NCBI GenBank assembly: GCA_002049455.2 | Contig: KV918831.1 | Coordinates: forward strand, 62,001-126,000 | Source of the DNA: Porphyra umbilicalis | Lineage: Eukaryota > Rhodophyta > Bangiophyceae > Bangiales > Bangiaceae | Direction of reading: 5' to 3' | DNA length: 64,000 nt | Shown: positions 49,746-60,449 of the stretch, in pieces | Layout of the letters: each line of letters begins with the position of its first letter | How positions within the stretch are numbered: position 1 is the first letter of the stretch | Position numbers and translations under genes: made by a program | Notes under the pieces: model-generated | The model's input: the letters and a program-made list of their open reading frames with translations, nothing else | Told to the model about the DNA's origin: nothing | Databases searched by the model: none

Positions 49746-50853
49746 TGCAGCCGCATCCCGCGTTGTATTATTCCGTGGGTGGAGGATGTCGGTCGGGGGG
49801 ACGGGGGAAGCGAGGGGGTGGGGAGCGGGGGGGTATGGTGGTGCGGTGCTCCAGCAAGCTGGAGCGAAATAGAAACCAGCAAAAGAAGACAACACCAACG
49901 CACACCCCCCGCGGCGGCTAGGACAGCCTCATGTTCTTGTCTCCGGCCGAACGTGCGGCTCGCAGGCGTGCACACAGGGTCCGCCACAGACGAGCCACCG
50001 TCGGGGGCCGTTGAGCGATGCCAGCCTTTCTGGCGGTGGCCGTCTGCTCCCTGCGGTGCCGTGCGTCGGCGGTGCGCAACGGGACGCGGCGAGCCGTCGC
50101 CGGTAGTGCGCGGCAGCGGCAGAACCCACCGAGTGTGGAGGGTGAGGGAGTCGGCCTGCCACAAAGCGCCACGAAGCGGGGCGCCCGCGTTGGCGACACG
50201 CGCAAGCGACAGGAAATCATCCTCCTGGTATGCGTGTGGCCGTTGGGCGCAAGTGACTTTCGGCACCGCGCACGTTCTCCGCGTCGCCCTGGAAAAGCAG
50301 CGTCGCAGTCGTCCGTGTCGTAGCGGTCGCCGCCACCGTCGTACCCGCCTGCGAAGTGGGCCCGTCACCCACGGCTGTGACGACAGCGTGCTGAGCGACG
50401 GCGCCGCCTCTGTCGACGGGCGTGGGGAAAAGCATCTCCACGATCACGGGGGCGGACGCGCCCATCCGTATCACCGCTGGCGCGCCGCGGCCTGCAGCGG
50501 CGAGCAACCCAAGTTGGTCGCCTCGCCGACTGAACGACCCCTGTGCGGGCGAAATGCCAAGGCAGGGACTGCTGAGCCGGTGAGCAGAGGCATTGATGCA
50601 GCCAAAATGGCGCGGACGCTGCCTTCCAGACTGCCCACTGCCGCCACCAGCAGTCGGCCCAGTGTGCCGGGCGAGCGTGGGCCCACGGCCGAGCCGCGGC
50701 TCGGAAGCGTTGCGTCCTCCAGTGGGTCCTGAAAAAACGCGGGAGAGCCCGATTCCAGCCAATCGTGGCCTGAACCAAGTAAACCAGGGCGTCCCAAGCG
50801 TATGGGGTTTTCACTTGGCGTTGCGTGTGGCGGCCGCCCGTGGCGGCGTGTGG

Positions 50854-50887
<34 letters not shown>

Positions 50888-52769
50888 GGCGGGGGGCGGG
50901 GGCGGCAGGGGCGGCAGGGGGCGGGGGCGGCGGGGGCGTGGCCGACGCCAACGTCGGCGGCGGTTGCGACGGGATGACGCGCCGCACCCGATCGAGCTGC
51001 TGCAAAAGCGGGCGCCATCGGCCCCCGCAGCATCGATCGATGGTGCGGGGGCGGATGGCGCCCGTTTTTACCGCGCGGCGGACGGGTGCACGGGGCGTGG
51101 AACAAGCGGTACGCGGACCGCCCGTCGCGGGTGCAACGGGGGCAGGGGAGCCGCCCCGCGCCTGCCGCCGCCGTCGCCGCACCCGCCCGCGGCGACGCAG
51201 GACGACGGCGGGCGGGTGCCGACAGGGAGGCCGCGGTCAGCGGCGGGTGGGTGCCCCCCGCGGGCACCCGTTGGGGCGCGGGCGGGTGCCGCCACGCGTC
51301 GGGGGGCGGTGCGGATCGCCGCCAGTGGCGGGCGCGACCCCCCCCCCCCCCCCCCCCGCCCCGCCGTCGCCCGCCCGCCGCCGTCGCCGGCCGCCGTGTC
51401 GCCGTCGGCACCGCTGCCGCCGCCGCACGCGCGGGCGCCGACGGCCGCGCCGCCCGTCGCTCTCCCCGCCGACGGGCGGGCGGGCGGGTGGGCGCTGCCG
51501 CAGCGGCGGGCGGCACGGGCGGCGACGCGTCGCCCCGCCGCCGCGGACCCGACGCGCGCCGACGACGGGTGCCCCCCCCCGTCTTGCGCGGCGCGGCGGC
51601 TCGCCGCCGCCGCACCCCAACCACCGGTCCACGCGGCGCACCGGCGGCGCACGGCCCAGACGGCACGCGGCGGCGGCACCCCCCCGCGACGGGTCGCCTC
51701 GGCTGCGGCGCACGCGCCGCTCCCGGGCGACGGCGGGGGTGCGTCGCGGACGTTGCGCCGCCGCCGCCGGGGGGAGGGCGGGCAAGGCGCCGGCTGCCCC
51801 GCCGCCCATGGACGACCGTGGCGGCGCCCGGCCGCCGCCGCCGCCGTCGCCGCCGTCCGAGGGCGACGGGCGCCTCCCGACGCGGGCGGTGGGAGGCGCC
51901 GCCGACGCACCGCGCGGGGCGGTGGGGGGGGGTCACGGCGGGTGCCGAGGCCGCCCCCCCCCGCGCCGCTGCCGCGCGTGCCCGACCGCGGGGAGGATGA
52001 CCGTCGCGTGGTGGGGGGGACACACCAATGGCGGCTGCCGACGTCATGGCGCCGATGAGGCGCCGATGAGGCGCCGGTAGCGGCGCGGGCGGCGGAGAAA
52101 GAGGCGGGAAGGGGCGGGGGGGGGGGGCGGCCGAGCAGGGCGGGCGGGAGGGGGCGGCGGCGCGCAACAGTCGGACACCCTCAGCCGCGATGCGGCACTG
52201 CCTGGTTTGGGCATCTGCGCCAAATCCGCCAGTGGGAGAGAGCCACGCACGGCGGCCTCGGGCGTGACGCGACCTGCAGTGTCCGGCGGACATCAGCGAT
52301 TTATACGGAGAAATGTGATCCAAAAAAGCAGAATCGTGGGGAAAACTGTTTACTTCTGGGAGGCCACGTTTCTGCCACACAGCATCCCTCGGCGTACCGT
52401 ACCCAGCAGCCGCGGCTGGACGAGCGCGTCGGCGCTTCGCCGGGGACAAGGGGTGAACGACAAGGCTTCTGCGTGGATGCAGGTCCCGACCCCTGTGCCG
52501 GTGGTGACCAAGAGATGCAAATCGACGACAGGCCAAACGCACGGCGACGCGGTGGTCGAGCTTGAGTTCAGCGAATGTCCCACTCTTCTTTTCTTATCCG
52601 TCCTCTTTGTCTCAACGCACCACCCAGCCGGTCACGCCATCGTCTCCATCCGCTCCCACTCACCACTCAACGCCCATGCGCTCACGCCCGCCCCCCCCCT
52701 AGCGCTGTCCCACACCCACACCACCGCCCCCCCCCCTCTGGTCAATCCACCCACCCCCGCCACCCGCGC
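49746..52769. other. Long GC-rich spacer downstream of PRK and eIF3m
   Basis: PRK (plus) and eIF3m (minus) converge on about 3 kb. Between 50830 and 52180 the DNA is extremely GC-rich, with CCGCCG/GGCGGC runs and C/G homopolymers, and has long open frames on both strands in several phases (up to 725 codons on the minus strand). None has a recognisable domain, and their composition (Arg/Ala/Pro/Gly) is what GC-rich non-coding DNA would yield. A real low-complexity gene cannot be excluded. Confidence 0.4.
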
Positions 52770-54072
52770 CTAGACAAACGGTGACTTCCTACTGTTCCTC
52801 GCCTCTGCAAGCGTGATCATCAGCTCGGCCACATTCTCCTTCCACACATTGATCCGCTCCGACAGCGGGCGCCACTCCTCCTTGCTAAACGACCGCTGCG
52901 TCGACCGGTGGACGGCGACGGTGCGGTCCAGCTGGTTCATCTTGGCGTCGATCAAGTCGAGGCCAATGGCGCGGATGACCCACTCCTCCACCTCCCCCGC
53001 GGGCACGTCAAGCGCCGCCGCAATCGCATCGTACGTCAGCTGCTGCGAGTCGAGGCCGAGGCTCGTCAGCGACAGCAGCCGCATCTTGTGCACGGCCGCG
53101 TCCACGTCGACGCCCGCGCCGGCGAGGGCGGCGGCCACGCCCGCGCCCCCGACAAACGACGTCCAGTCGGGGAGCACCCCATTGACAAACACGTCGAGGA
53201 GGCGAAAGAGCGTCGCCGCCGCACCGTCGCCCGCGTCGCGCAGGCGCGTGACCGCGTCGAGCTCGAGGAGCGTGTCAAACCGAAACATGGTCGGGAGGCC
53301 CACCGCCGCCGCAATGGCGGCCATGGCCGGCGCCCGCGCGGCGTCGAGCGCAGCGTCGTCCCCGCCATTGAGCGTCTTGAGGCGCAAAAAATTCACGTCA
53401 AACGCCGCCGCCGCGTACACGCCGCCACCCACCCCCGCGAGCGCGTCATAGGCGGCGCCATACAGCTCCCCCGAGGTGGCCTTGGACAACCCCCACGCCT
53501 GGATGTAGCGGCCGAGCTGCGGCACGACCGAGTCGGCAACCATATCCACGCGGCCGACGCGCGCCGCGAGGCGGATGGTGTCGAGCAGCAGCCCGTAGCG
53601 GACGGTCGTGGCCTGTTCGGGCACCGAATTGTACAGCAGCGCCATGGATCGGAGGCGGAGGGAGCCGGCGCCGTCGCCGCCCGACAGCGACCGCGCCACG
53701 TGCGTGACGACGGCCGCGTCCATGGCGCACACTGTTTTGACGAGGGAGAGGAGGACTTGCACGCAACCTTCGAGATCCGAGCCGCCGGCCGGCTTGGTGG
53801 CGTCCCCGCCGCCGTCGGCAGGGGGGGGGGCGTTGAGCGCCGCCGCCAGGGCGGTGGAGAGGGCAGTCGTCGCCGCCACCCCCTCCTGCGCGGCCGCCAT
53901 CGTCTTGATGCGGGCGACGAGATCCCCGTCGCCGGTGAGGAAGGCCAGGTGCGCAGCGGCGGCACGCAATTCCCCATTCATGACGGAGGCATCATCGTCG
54001 GTGGGGGGGGGGGGGCGCCCGCGGGGGGGCGCCGTTGGGCTCCGCCACGGGCGCCGCGTCGGTGGCCACCAT
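52770..54072 (-). CDS. eIF3m: Translation initiation factor eIF3 subunit M (PCI domain)
   Basis: eIF3m is a PCI-domain subunit of the eIF3 octamer that helps recruit mRNA and the pre-initiation complex to the 40S ribosome. The C-terminal half carries the family pattern: VHKMRLLSLTSLGLDSQQLT, DVPAGEVEEWVIRAIGLDLI, DAKMNQLDRTVAVHRSTQRS and FSKEEWRPLSERINVWKENV. The central region (NSVPEQATTVRYGLLLDTIR) matches the helical repeats of human eIF3m. Upstream of MNGELRA (53981), reading from ATG 54072 in CCATGG context (MVATDAAPVAEPNGAPPR) gives a natural N-terminus, but joining it requires a frame change at a run of 13 Gs (plus strand, 54003-54015). So either the run is mis-sized by one or two bases or translation starts at 53981. 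Length is then about 404-435 residues, near the usual 375-420. Confidence 0.9.
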
Positions 54073-55295
54073 GGCGGGTCGGGGGCGGGGGGGGGGGGGG
54101 GGAGGGGAGGGGCAGCAGGTGGACAACGGTTGAAAAAGAACAGAAATACAGCAAGGTCGATGACGGGCCAAAGCGGAAGGGGGGGGGGGGGGGCGGGGCG
54201 ACGAGGGCGGCCCGGGAGCGTCACGGCGACGGCGATGGCGATGGCGAAGGCGGCGGTGCCTCGGCGGCGCGGCGGTCGGAACGGTCGCCGAGGTGGGCGA
54301 CGACCAGCGCGCGGAAGCTTGGCAACGAGAGGTAGCCCCTCTGCACGGAGGTGGAGAAACGGCAGGGATAGGCCAGAGGCTCGACGATTGGTGGGTGTGC
54401 CCTGAGAGCCCGTCCAAGGGGGTCGATCTGTTTCTTGCACAGGAATTCTGTTTCGTCAAACAGAAAAACGGGTCCCCAAGCGTCTCAAAAGAGGAAAAAA
54501 CAGACGTGCTTTTGGCGACGGTTTTCGGCAAGCTGGGCGCGCCGGGACGTGCGAGATAGGAAATGCACGCTGTTGGTTTCTCAAAGCATTCGCGAGAATG
54601 TGCCGCGAGAAACCACGGGGGGGGGGGGGGGGGCGCGCGCGGGGGGCCGGGGGGGCCGGATGCTTCTATCGATTGCTTCAATCACGTGAGTGATTTCAGT
54701 GATTTCATGCACTGAACCTCGATTCGGGCCCGCTAATGCTCCGGGCCCAGCAACGGAGATATCACGATCTGGGTGGCTGTCCGGACTGCCTGACCGGACC
54801 ACTGTCTCGTGGACAGGCAGGGCCAGATCGCCGGACCGGACCACTGTCTCGAGGATCGGCCTCGCCGTCCAGGTGAACCGCCGAAGCGCCACTGTCCGCC
54901 ACCCCGTCGGTGGCGGTTCCGTCCGCTGGGGCCCGTCGTCGTCGCGACCATCGTCATGGCACCACTTTTTTCCTTCTGGAGACCGTCGGCGGTGGACCCC
55001 TTGCTCTTCCCCATCCCGTAGCCGTGCTCTTCCTGACCCAGTGTCGATTGCTCCGGCGGTATCTGTACGTTTACTCTTGTACATGGCCATACCACTCGTG
55101 CATTCGGACACCACGATCACCACGCTCGACGGGGAGGGTGCTTTTTTTGGCGGGTTGTGACCGCGTGTGACCGCCCGAGCCTATCTTTGTCTTTTGGGCT
55201 GCTCCTTGTCTTTCCAATCTTTGTAGCGTCCGTTACTGACCGTCTCCCCATTGGTTTTCTGTGCTCTTGTTTTGGCCTTTCTTGCGTCTTCTCCG
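54073..55295. other. Spacer between eIF3m and transposon-like region
   Basis: It holds the eIF3m promoter side (G/C runs at 54083-54103 and 54179-54194) and a G run near 54617-54634. The direct repeat CCGGACCACTGTCTCG occurs at about 54793 and 54837. No gene is supported. Confidence 0.4.
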
Positions 55296-57650
55296 ATGAT
55301 ACAGACTATGAACGGGGCGGGCACCGTACCCGACGAGGCCGATGATGAGTACGTGCAGTTCTTCCGGGCGCTGGGCATCTTTGAACAGCAGAAGGCGTCG
55401 TACCTCGCTCGCCTGCTGGAGGCGTTCTACGAGTTGGGCGCCAAGCTGGACGAGCACCTGGCGCCCACTGGCGCGGTTTTACACGCGGCTGTGAGCCGCA
55501 TGTGTCAAGCCGAGAACCCAATGGACGCCCCCAATCATCGCTGGATTCGCATCCACGATCGGGTGGGCTTCTTCTCCGACCAGGACGACCACGGCAGTCG
55601 CATTGTCAACATCGGGCTGGCGTATGCTTACCGTCACAAAGAGTTGGAGGCGCTCTCGGCTGCAAATACCGTGCGGCTCGAGCAGCTACGACGCGCTGCT
55701 GCCGGTGATGCCCTACTCCCTGGTGATACCCTACTCCCCGCCACACTCGCTGATGGCGAGCAGGACGTGCCCTTTGGCGGGGTGGTGGTGCGCAACGATG
55801 GGGCGTCCGTTCAAGGGGGAAGAGGAGGTGCCGAAGCCAGCTCCAACCCTCGAGGGTGGTCCAAGCCGGTGGGGGCGCCGGGGCCGTCATCTGGTGCGGA
55901 CGCTGGTGGTGACGGCGAAGGCGGCAGCGGGTTCCTGCCCCCAACGGGCGGCCTAGTCGTGCGGCGAGATGCACCTTCTTTCAACGTACCGGCGGGGACG
56001 GGCGACGACGTGCCAGAGAATGGCGGCCTTGTCGTCGCGCGTCGCAAGCCCGGTGGATGTCAAGCTGCCGACCCGTACGTGCCAGCTACACCTCTGGACG
56101 TGGATGGGGGTGCGTCTCCTACAACCCACTGTATCGAGCAGCCGCTCATCACTCCGACGCCCGAGGCGGTCACGTGCGTGTCGACAGTGCTGGAGGCATT
56201 CCTGAAGCGCGCCGACGCCAAGGACGTCATGCGGCAGCTGCTCATTGACGGATTGTTGAGCTGGGGCCGACTGCACAGCGGCCAGACGACCAAGGCGGCC
56301 GCAGGGGTGATATCGGCCGACGAGGTGAATGCCGAGTGGCCGGCCAGTCGGCAGCTGCTGTACAAACTGTGGCCAGTGTGGAAGGCGCCCGACGACAGGA
56401 CGGTTGCGTTGCCCCCGCAAGGAACGGTGTCGCGGCACACCCATGCCGGTCGCGCCATGCTCTCTTCACGCTGGAAGGTCAAGGTCGACATGACCGAGAT
56501 CAACCCCGTCATCAGCCGCTTAGATGTCAAGTCGCACCGGTACTTCAAAAAGGGGTCGTTGGATACGGTTTTGGAGGTCGTTCGTATCGCCCCCGGCCTC
56601 AAGGTGCCTCTAGGCGTCACGATCGCGTCCACGCTGATGGTTGCATCGTGGGACTCGGACTTCTGCTCCGTCTTGAAGCAGCTGGCGGCTTCGGGCAGGG
56701 CGCCCGTCCGCGGCAAGGCGCCGCTTACCGCCGCGGCGTGCCACAACTTCGAGACGGCGGGGATCGGAGAGGGGCTAGTGGTGGCGGTAGAGGCGGGGCA
56801 CCCGGTTGGGGTTCCGAGCGTCGGCGTCGCCGCTTCTCCACCGGCTGCCCCTGCACTGGCGGCTGTCATGGCGGCGCGCCAAGCCGAGGTGGATGACCTG
56901 CTGGCGGCTGATAAGTCCAAGACCGCCGGGGAGCACCGCGCGCGACGCGTTGAAGCTCGTCGTCGGGAACGACAGACGGCTGCTGCGACGCCTACCACTG
57001 CGGCGCCAGCCGCCGTGTCGTCGGCTCGCAAGGCAACGAAGCGACCCGCTCCTGCATCGCACAAAGCCACAGGTGCGACGGCCAAGAGGACCAAGGGTGG
57101 ATCTGGTAACGTGGTCGGTCCAAGCCAAGCGCCTCCTCCTGCGTCAAGCACCACCGTGATCCCGCGACCTGGCCAGCCCGCTGTTGTTTTTGGCGGGTCT
57201 GCTTCTGTTCTGAGCGAGGAGGTGGTAACGTCGCCCGTTGCGGCTCCGCCTACAACAGCGGATGTGCATTTGGGCTCCTTTGCATCCCCTAGTTCTATGA
57301 CTAGTCCCTCTTCTGCACTTGCATTGGATGTCTCTCGGTTGACTGCCCCAAGTGTGCCAGGTTGTGGCGGCGATGGCCAGCCGTCGCCTTCAGGTCATCA
57401 GCTCACGTCGCCTCCACATTTACAGAGGTGCAATGACCTTGAGCGTGTTGCTGCCTCTGTGCATGGGGCGTCGCACAGGGCAGATGGTCCAAGTGCCGTG
57501 CTGTCGCCATCCGTCGAGCCCTCTGCAGCGGCGGCTGCATCTGCTGCATCGTCTGTTCCTTTCCATGCTTCTTTGTCTGATGAAGACGCGGATGTGCCCG
57601 CGGTAGACGAGGATGAGAAAGACAGCAGTAGCGATGTAGATGTACAGTAA
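55296..57650 (+). CDS. Unknown 784-residue protein next to the PIF1-like helicase
   Basis: The first ATG of the frame is 55296 (MIQT), with a second at 55308 (MNGAG). The N-terminal 130 residues look folded and helical (ADDEYVQFFRALGIFEQQKA, LLEAFYELGAKLDEHLAPTG, NHRWIRIHDRVGFFSDQDDH). A Gly/Asp-rich linker follows. A second folded region covers about 290-510 (CVSTVLEAFLKRADAKDVMR, SRWKVKVDMTEINPVISRLD, SHRYFKKGSLDTVLEVVRI). Next is a basic segment (RARRVEARRRERQTAA, then KATKRPAPASHKA) that may be an NLS or DNA-binding stretch. The tail is Ser/Asp-rich (KDSSSDVDVQ). No family is recognised. It converges on the helicase gene with only 45 bp between stops, which suggests a common element. It contains no stops or frameshifts. 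Confidence 0.6.
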   Translation: MIQTMNGAGTVPDEADDEYVQFFRALGIFEQQKASYLARLLEAFYELGAKLDEHLAPTGAVLHAAVSRMCQAENPMDAPNHRWIRIHDRVGFFSDQDDHGSRIVNIGLAYAYRHKELEALSAANTVRLEQLRRAAAGDALLPGDTLLPATLADGEQDVPFGGVVVRNDGASVQGGRGGAEASSNPRGWSKPVGAPGPSSGADAGGDGEGGSGFLPPTGGLVVRRDAPSFNVPAGTGDDVPENGGLVVARRKPGGCQAADPYVPATPLDVDGGASPTTHCIEQPLITPTPEAVTCVSTVLEAFLKRADAKDVMRQLLIDGLLSWGRLHSGQTTKAAAGVISADEVNAEWPASRQLLYKLWPVWKAPDDRTVALPPQGTVSRHTHAGRAMLSSRWKVKVDMTEINPVISRLDVKSHRYFKKGSLDTVLEVVRIAPGLKVPLGVTIASTLMVASWDSDFCSVLKQLAASGRAPVRGKAPLTAAACHNFETAGIGEGLVVAVEAGHPVGVPSVGVAASPPAAPALAAVMAARQAEVDDLLAADKSKTAGEHRARRVEARRRERQTAAATPTTAAPAAVSSARKATKRPAPASHKATGATAKRTKGGSGNVVGPSQAPPPASSTTVIPRPGQPAVVFGGSASVLSEEVVTSPVAAPPTTADVHLGSFASPSSMTSPSSALALDVSRLTAPSVPGCGGDGQPSPSGHQLTSPPHLQRCNDLERVAASVHGASHRADGPSAVLSPSVEPSAAAAASAASSVPFHASLSDEDADVPAVDEDEKDSSSDVDVQ

Positions 57651-57695
57651 ATGGAGAGACTGACTTTGATCGTACGAACTGGTCCTATCTATCGC

Positions 57696-60449
57696 CTACA
57701 AACGGGGGCTCTCATGGTACAACTGCATCGCCGCGCGGTCGGCCAACAAACGACTACCAGAAAAAGAGCGAACATGCATGCGCCTCTTATCGGGTACCCG
57801 GCTGATGGCGGCCAACACCATCCCCGCCCCAAACGCCTCGCTTAAGTCAAGCACCGCCTCCGACAGCGTCAAGCTCTGTGACCTATGCACCGTGATTGCC
57901 CACCCCAAAACGAAAGGAACTTGCTGGCGCACAGCAAGCACACCAGGTCGTGAGAAAATGCGGGCCTCAAACTCGATTGCCGGGCAGAGTACCTCAATCC
58001 AATCGGCACCTGCGTCGCGCACGCCCAGCGACCCAACCCGCGTACCAGGCACCACCCCGTGGTCCTCAAACCGAAGCACAGGCGCCCCTTCATCGCCATC
58101 GTAGTCCACGATGCGGCCGATGCTTCCGTGGAAGAGGCCCAAAGAGAGGAAGTGGTTCGTGATCAGCATCACACGCGCGCGGTGACAATGTTGCACGCAC
58201 CGCGGCGCCACGCAGTCCATCAGCGCCGCGTCGCGGGAATGGGCGGAGACGCTCTTGAGGTCCACCTCGTGGGAGACGTTCTGCCGGTTGGAGTCCACCT
58301 TGACACCGTCCACGGCAATGAAGTCGGCAGGGCGGGTCCCCGGGCAGAGCCGCGAAAGGCACGACGAGTTGTGGGCGTCCACGTCCTCGTGCCGCGGCAT
58401 GAGGTGCAGCACCTCGCATTCGAGATCCACGTACGCCTCGTCCGACACGGCGCGCTCGTCCATGAGTTTCTGCACCGCCGTCGTGCAACGCCCAAACCGC
58501 GCGTCGCGGATGGCCGCCACGAAGTCGGGCTGGCCTTGCCGGTGAACGTGCGTGAGCTCAACGAACGCCGCGCCAAACAGGGAGCGCCAGCACACCGCCG
58601 TAAATGCCAACTTGCCAAAGGGAGGGCTCAGCTGCAAGAAGTCCCCCAACGTGTAGACCACGAATGGCGGCGCCTGCCGCCCTCGGGACTGACTCAGCAG
58701 CTCATACATGACGTCCAGGTTGTCCGCTGGGACCATGGAGACCTCGTCAAGAAGAAGAACCTCAACCTTGCCCAGTCGACGAGCGATGGGCCGCCACCGG
58801 TCCAACGCCAGCATGCGAGCAGCTTCTTGAACAGGGTCAGCGACCTGCATTTTGTACTGCTTGGGGAAGCCAAAGAAGGAGTGGTACGTCACACCTTTGG
58901 CTGTCTTGGCCGCGCTACCCGTAGGCGCCACGACGACTACGGCACCCGCCGCCGGCAGCCGGCTCCTCAGGAAGCACACGAACCCCCGCAAGAAGGACGT
59001 CTTGCCCACCCCAGGTCCCCCGCTCACAAACGTGCTTGTCGCACGCTCGTATAGCTGCCGGAACAAGAATGTCCACGACTGCTCCCGAGCCATTCGGCTG
59101 AGTGGGCCCAAAGTTGCAGGCCGACCGTCCGCAAGACGACCATCGAGGAGGTCGCCAGTCGCGCAAGCCGCAGGCACAGCATCCACAACCCCCTCCACTG
59201 GAAGACCTTGCGCACTTGCCGAGCACGCATCTCCACCTTTGCGGGCTGCCACGACTAAAGGGGAGCGCGGTGTGGCGCAATCAACGTCCTTGACAGTCGC
59301 GCGGCGCTGCGCGCCCAATGCGGCGTCGCGGCGCAGCGCCTCCTCCACGTCCTGCTGCTCCCACGTGTCGACAGAGCGCCGGACCATCTCGTGGATGGTT
59401 CCCATCGTGAACACCACACCCTCGCCGTCGCGGGCAACGCCCGCCGGGTTGAGCGCGGCCGACGGCCCGCCCTCCTCACTCAGACGTGGCCGCTTGGCAC
59501 TTGCGGTGCTTTTCCGCTCGGCCTTTCCGATGGCGGCCCCATTTTTGGAGCCACTGCCGCCAGAGGACGCATGCCCACCAACCGGCCGGTGCCGCACGGA
59601 CAATGGATTGCCGCCGAGCGGCGACGGCAGAGCAGACGACCGAGAAGAAGAAGAAGCCTCGAAGCCCGCTCGTCCACCAAAAGAGTGACGACCTGGAGGC
59701 AGCCCCCGACAGGCAGCAGATAGAAGAGTTGACGCCGAGTCTCCACGCCGGGCATTCACATACCCGCCGGGCACGCGCGTCGTCGTCGTGAGAGGAGCCT
59801 TTGAAGAGTCGGTACACACAGCGAATTCGGTCGGCCGCTTTCGCTTGGAAGCGGTGCGTGCCACGTCCGCAGGTCCGCCAGACCGATCACAAACTGGGGG
59901 CAGCACAGGCGGGGCACGCTCAATCGAGAGCATCTCGGCGACAGCCGGCAACAGCGGCCGGACCACGCCAGGCCCGCTTGGAGCGGCAGTGGACGCCAGC
60001 ACCTCCAAAAGCGCAACGGCCGCCTCGCCCGCGAGCCACCCGTAAGCGTCCGCAGCCGAAGAAAACCTTGCGGCCACGTAGACAGCCGACGCCGACGCCT
60101 GGATCAGCTGGACGACGGCACCTACGCCCGACGCATCGACCTCGAAGCACGCCCTGGAGCCGCGGCTGATGACGGCCAACCACCCTGAAGAGCTTGTAGA
60201 CGTCGGCGACGGAGTGGAGACGCGTGCGGCGCCCGTCGAGACGGCGTCAATCGAGCCCGGGTCCGTCAACCAGCACATGGCGGGCTCCGATGCAGAAAAC
60301 GAGCAGCCCGCCAGCACACTCCCAGGCTCAATGCCCAAGAGTTGGCGTGCAATGCTCTCCCCATCGGATGATCGGAGGAGTATGGAGGTGAGGGGGGTGA
60401 TGATGGCGAGGAGCGGGCGCACGCCGACCGCTGGTGGTGCAGGGGGCAT
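57696..60449 (-). CDS. PIF1-like superfamily 1 helicase with long N-terminal extension
   Basis: PIF1-type helicases unwind DNA 5' to 3' using ATP. The start is ATG 60449 (MPPAPPAVGVRPLL), giving 917 residues; the frame extends upstream without an ATG. The helicase core covers about 455-917. Motif I is GGPGVGKTSF (about 475), followed by VVVAPTGSAAKTAKGVTYHS (motif Ia), Walker B VLLLDEVSMV (about 564), motif III TLGDFLQLSPPFG, TEL-like VELTHVHRQ (motif IV), and C-terminal WAITVHRSQSLTLSEAVLDL (motifs V/VI, about 850-870) with ISRVPDKRRMHV. All motifs needed for activity are present. The N-terminal 450 residues are mostly low complexity, with a possible small domain near 110-200 (ARFSSAADAYGWLAGEAAVA). 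This is not the normal layout of the host telomere/mitochondrial PIF1; its place between an unknown gene and a KDZ-like transposase suggests a transposon helicase. Confidence 0.85.
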   Translation of the reverse strand: MPPAPPAVGVRPLLAIITPLTSILLRSSDGESIARQLLGIEPGSVLAGCSFSASEPAMCWLTDPGSIDAVSTGAARVSTPSPTSTSSSGWLAVISRGSRACFEVDASGVGAVVQLIQASASAVYVAARFSSAADAYGWLAGEAAVALLEVLASTAAPSGPGVVRPLLPAVAEMLSIERAPPVLPPVCDRSGGPADVARTASKRKRPTEFAVCTDSSKAPLTTTTRVPGGYVNARRGDSASTLLSAACRGLPPGRHSFGGRAGFEASSSSRSSALPSPLGGNPLSVRHRPVGGHASSGGSGSKNGAAIGKAERKSTASAKRPRLSEEGGPSAALNPAGVARDGEGVVFTMGTIHEMVRRSVDTWEQQDVEEALRRDAALGAQRRATVKDVDCATPRSPLVVAARKGGDACSASAQGLPVEGVVDAVPAACATGDLLDGRLADGRPATLGPLSRMAREQSWTFLFRQLYERATSTFVSGGPGVGKTSFLRGFVCFLRSRLPAAGAVVVVAPTGSAAKTAKGVTYHSFFGFPKQYKMQVADPVQEAARMLALDRWRPIARRLGKVEVLLLDEVSMVPADNLDVMYELLSQSRGRQAPPFVVYTLGDFLQLSPPFGKLAFTAVCWRSLFGAAFVELTHVHRQGQPDFVAAIRDARFGRCTTAVQKLMDERAVSDEAYVDLECEVLHLMPRHEDVDAHNSSCLSRLCPGTRPADFIAVDGVKVDSNRQNVSHEVDLKSVSAHSRDAALMDCVAPRCVQHCHRARVMLITNHFLSLGLFHGSIGRIVDYDGDEGAPVLRFEDHGVVPGTRVGSLGVRDAGADWIEVLCPAIEFEARIFSRPGVLAVRQQVPFVLGWAITVHRSQSLTLSEAVLDLSEAFGAGMVLAAISRVPDKRRMHVRSFSGSRLLADRAAMQLYHESPRL

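Noticed and set aside
50365-52542. A 725-codon open frame on the minus strand, with long overlapping frames on the plus strand, in the PRK-eIF3m spacer
   Set aside because: All frames are Arg/Ala/Pro/Gly-rich and open on both strands at once, as expected of extremely GC-rich DNA. No domain or start context stands out.
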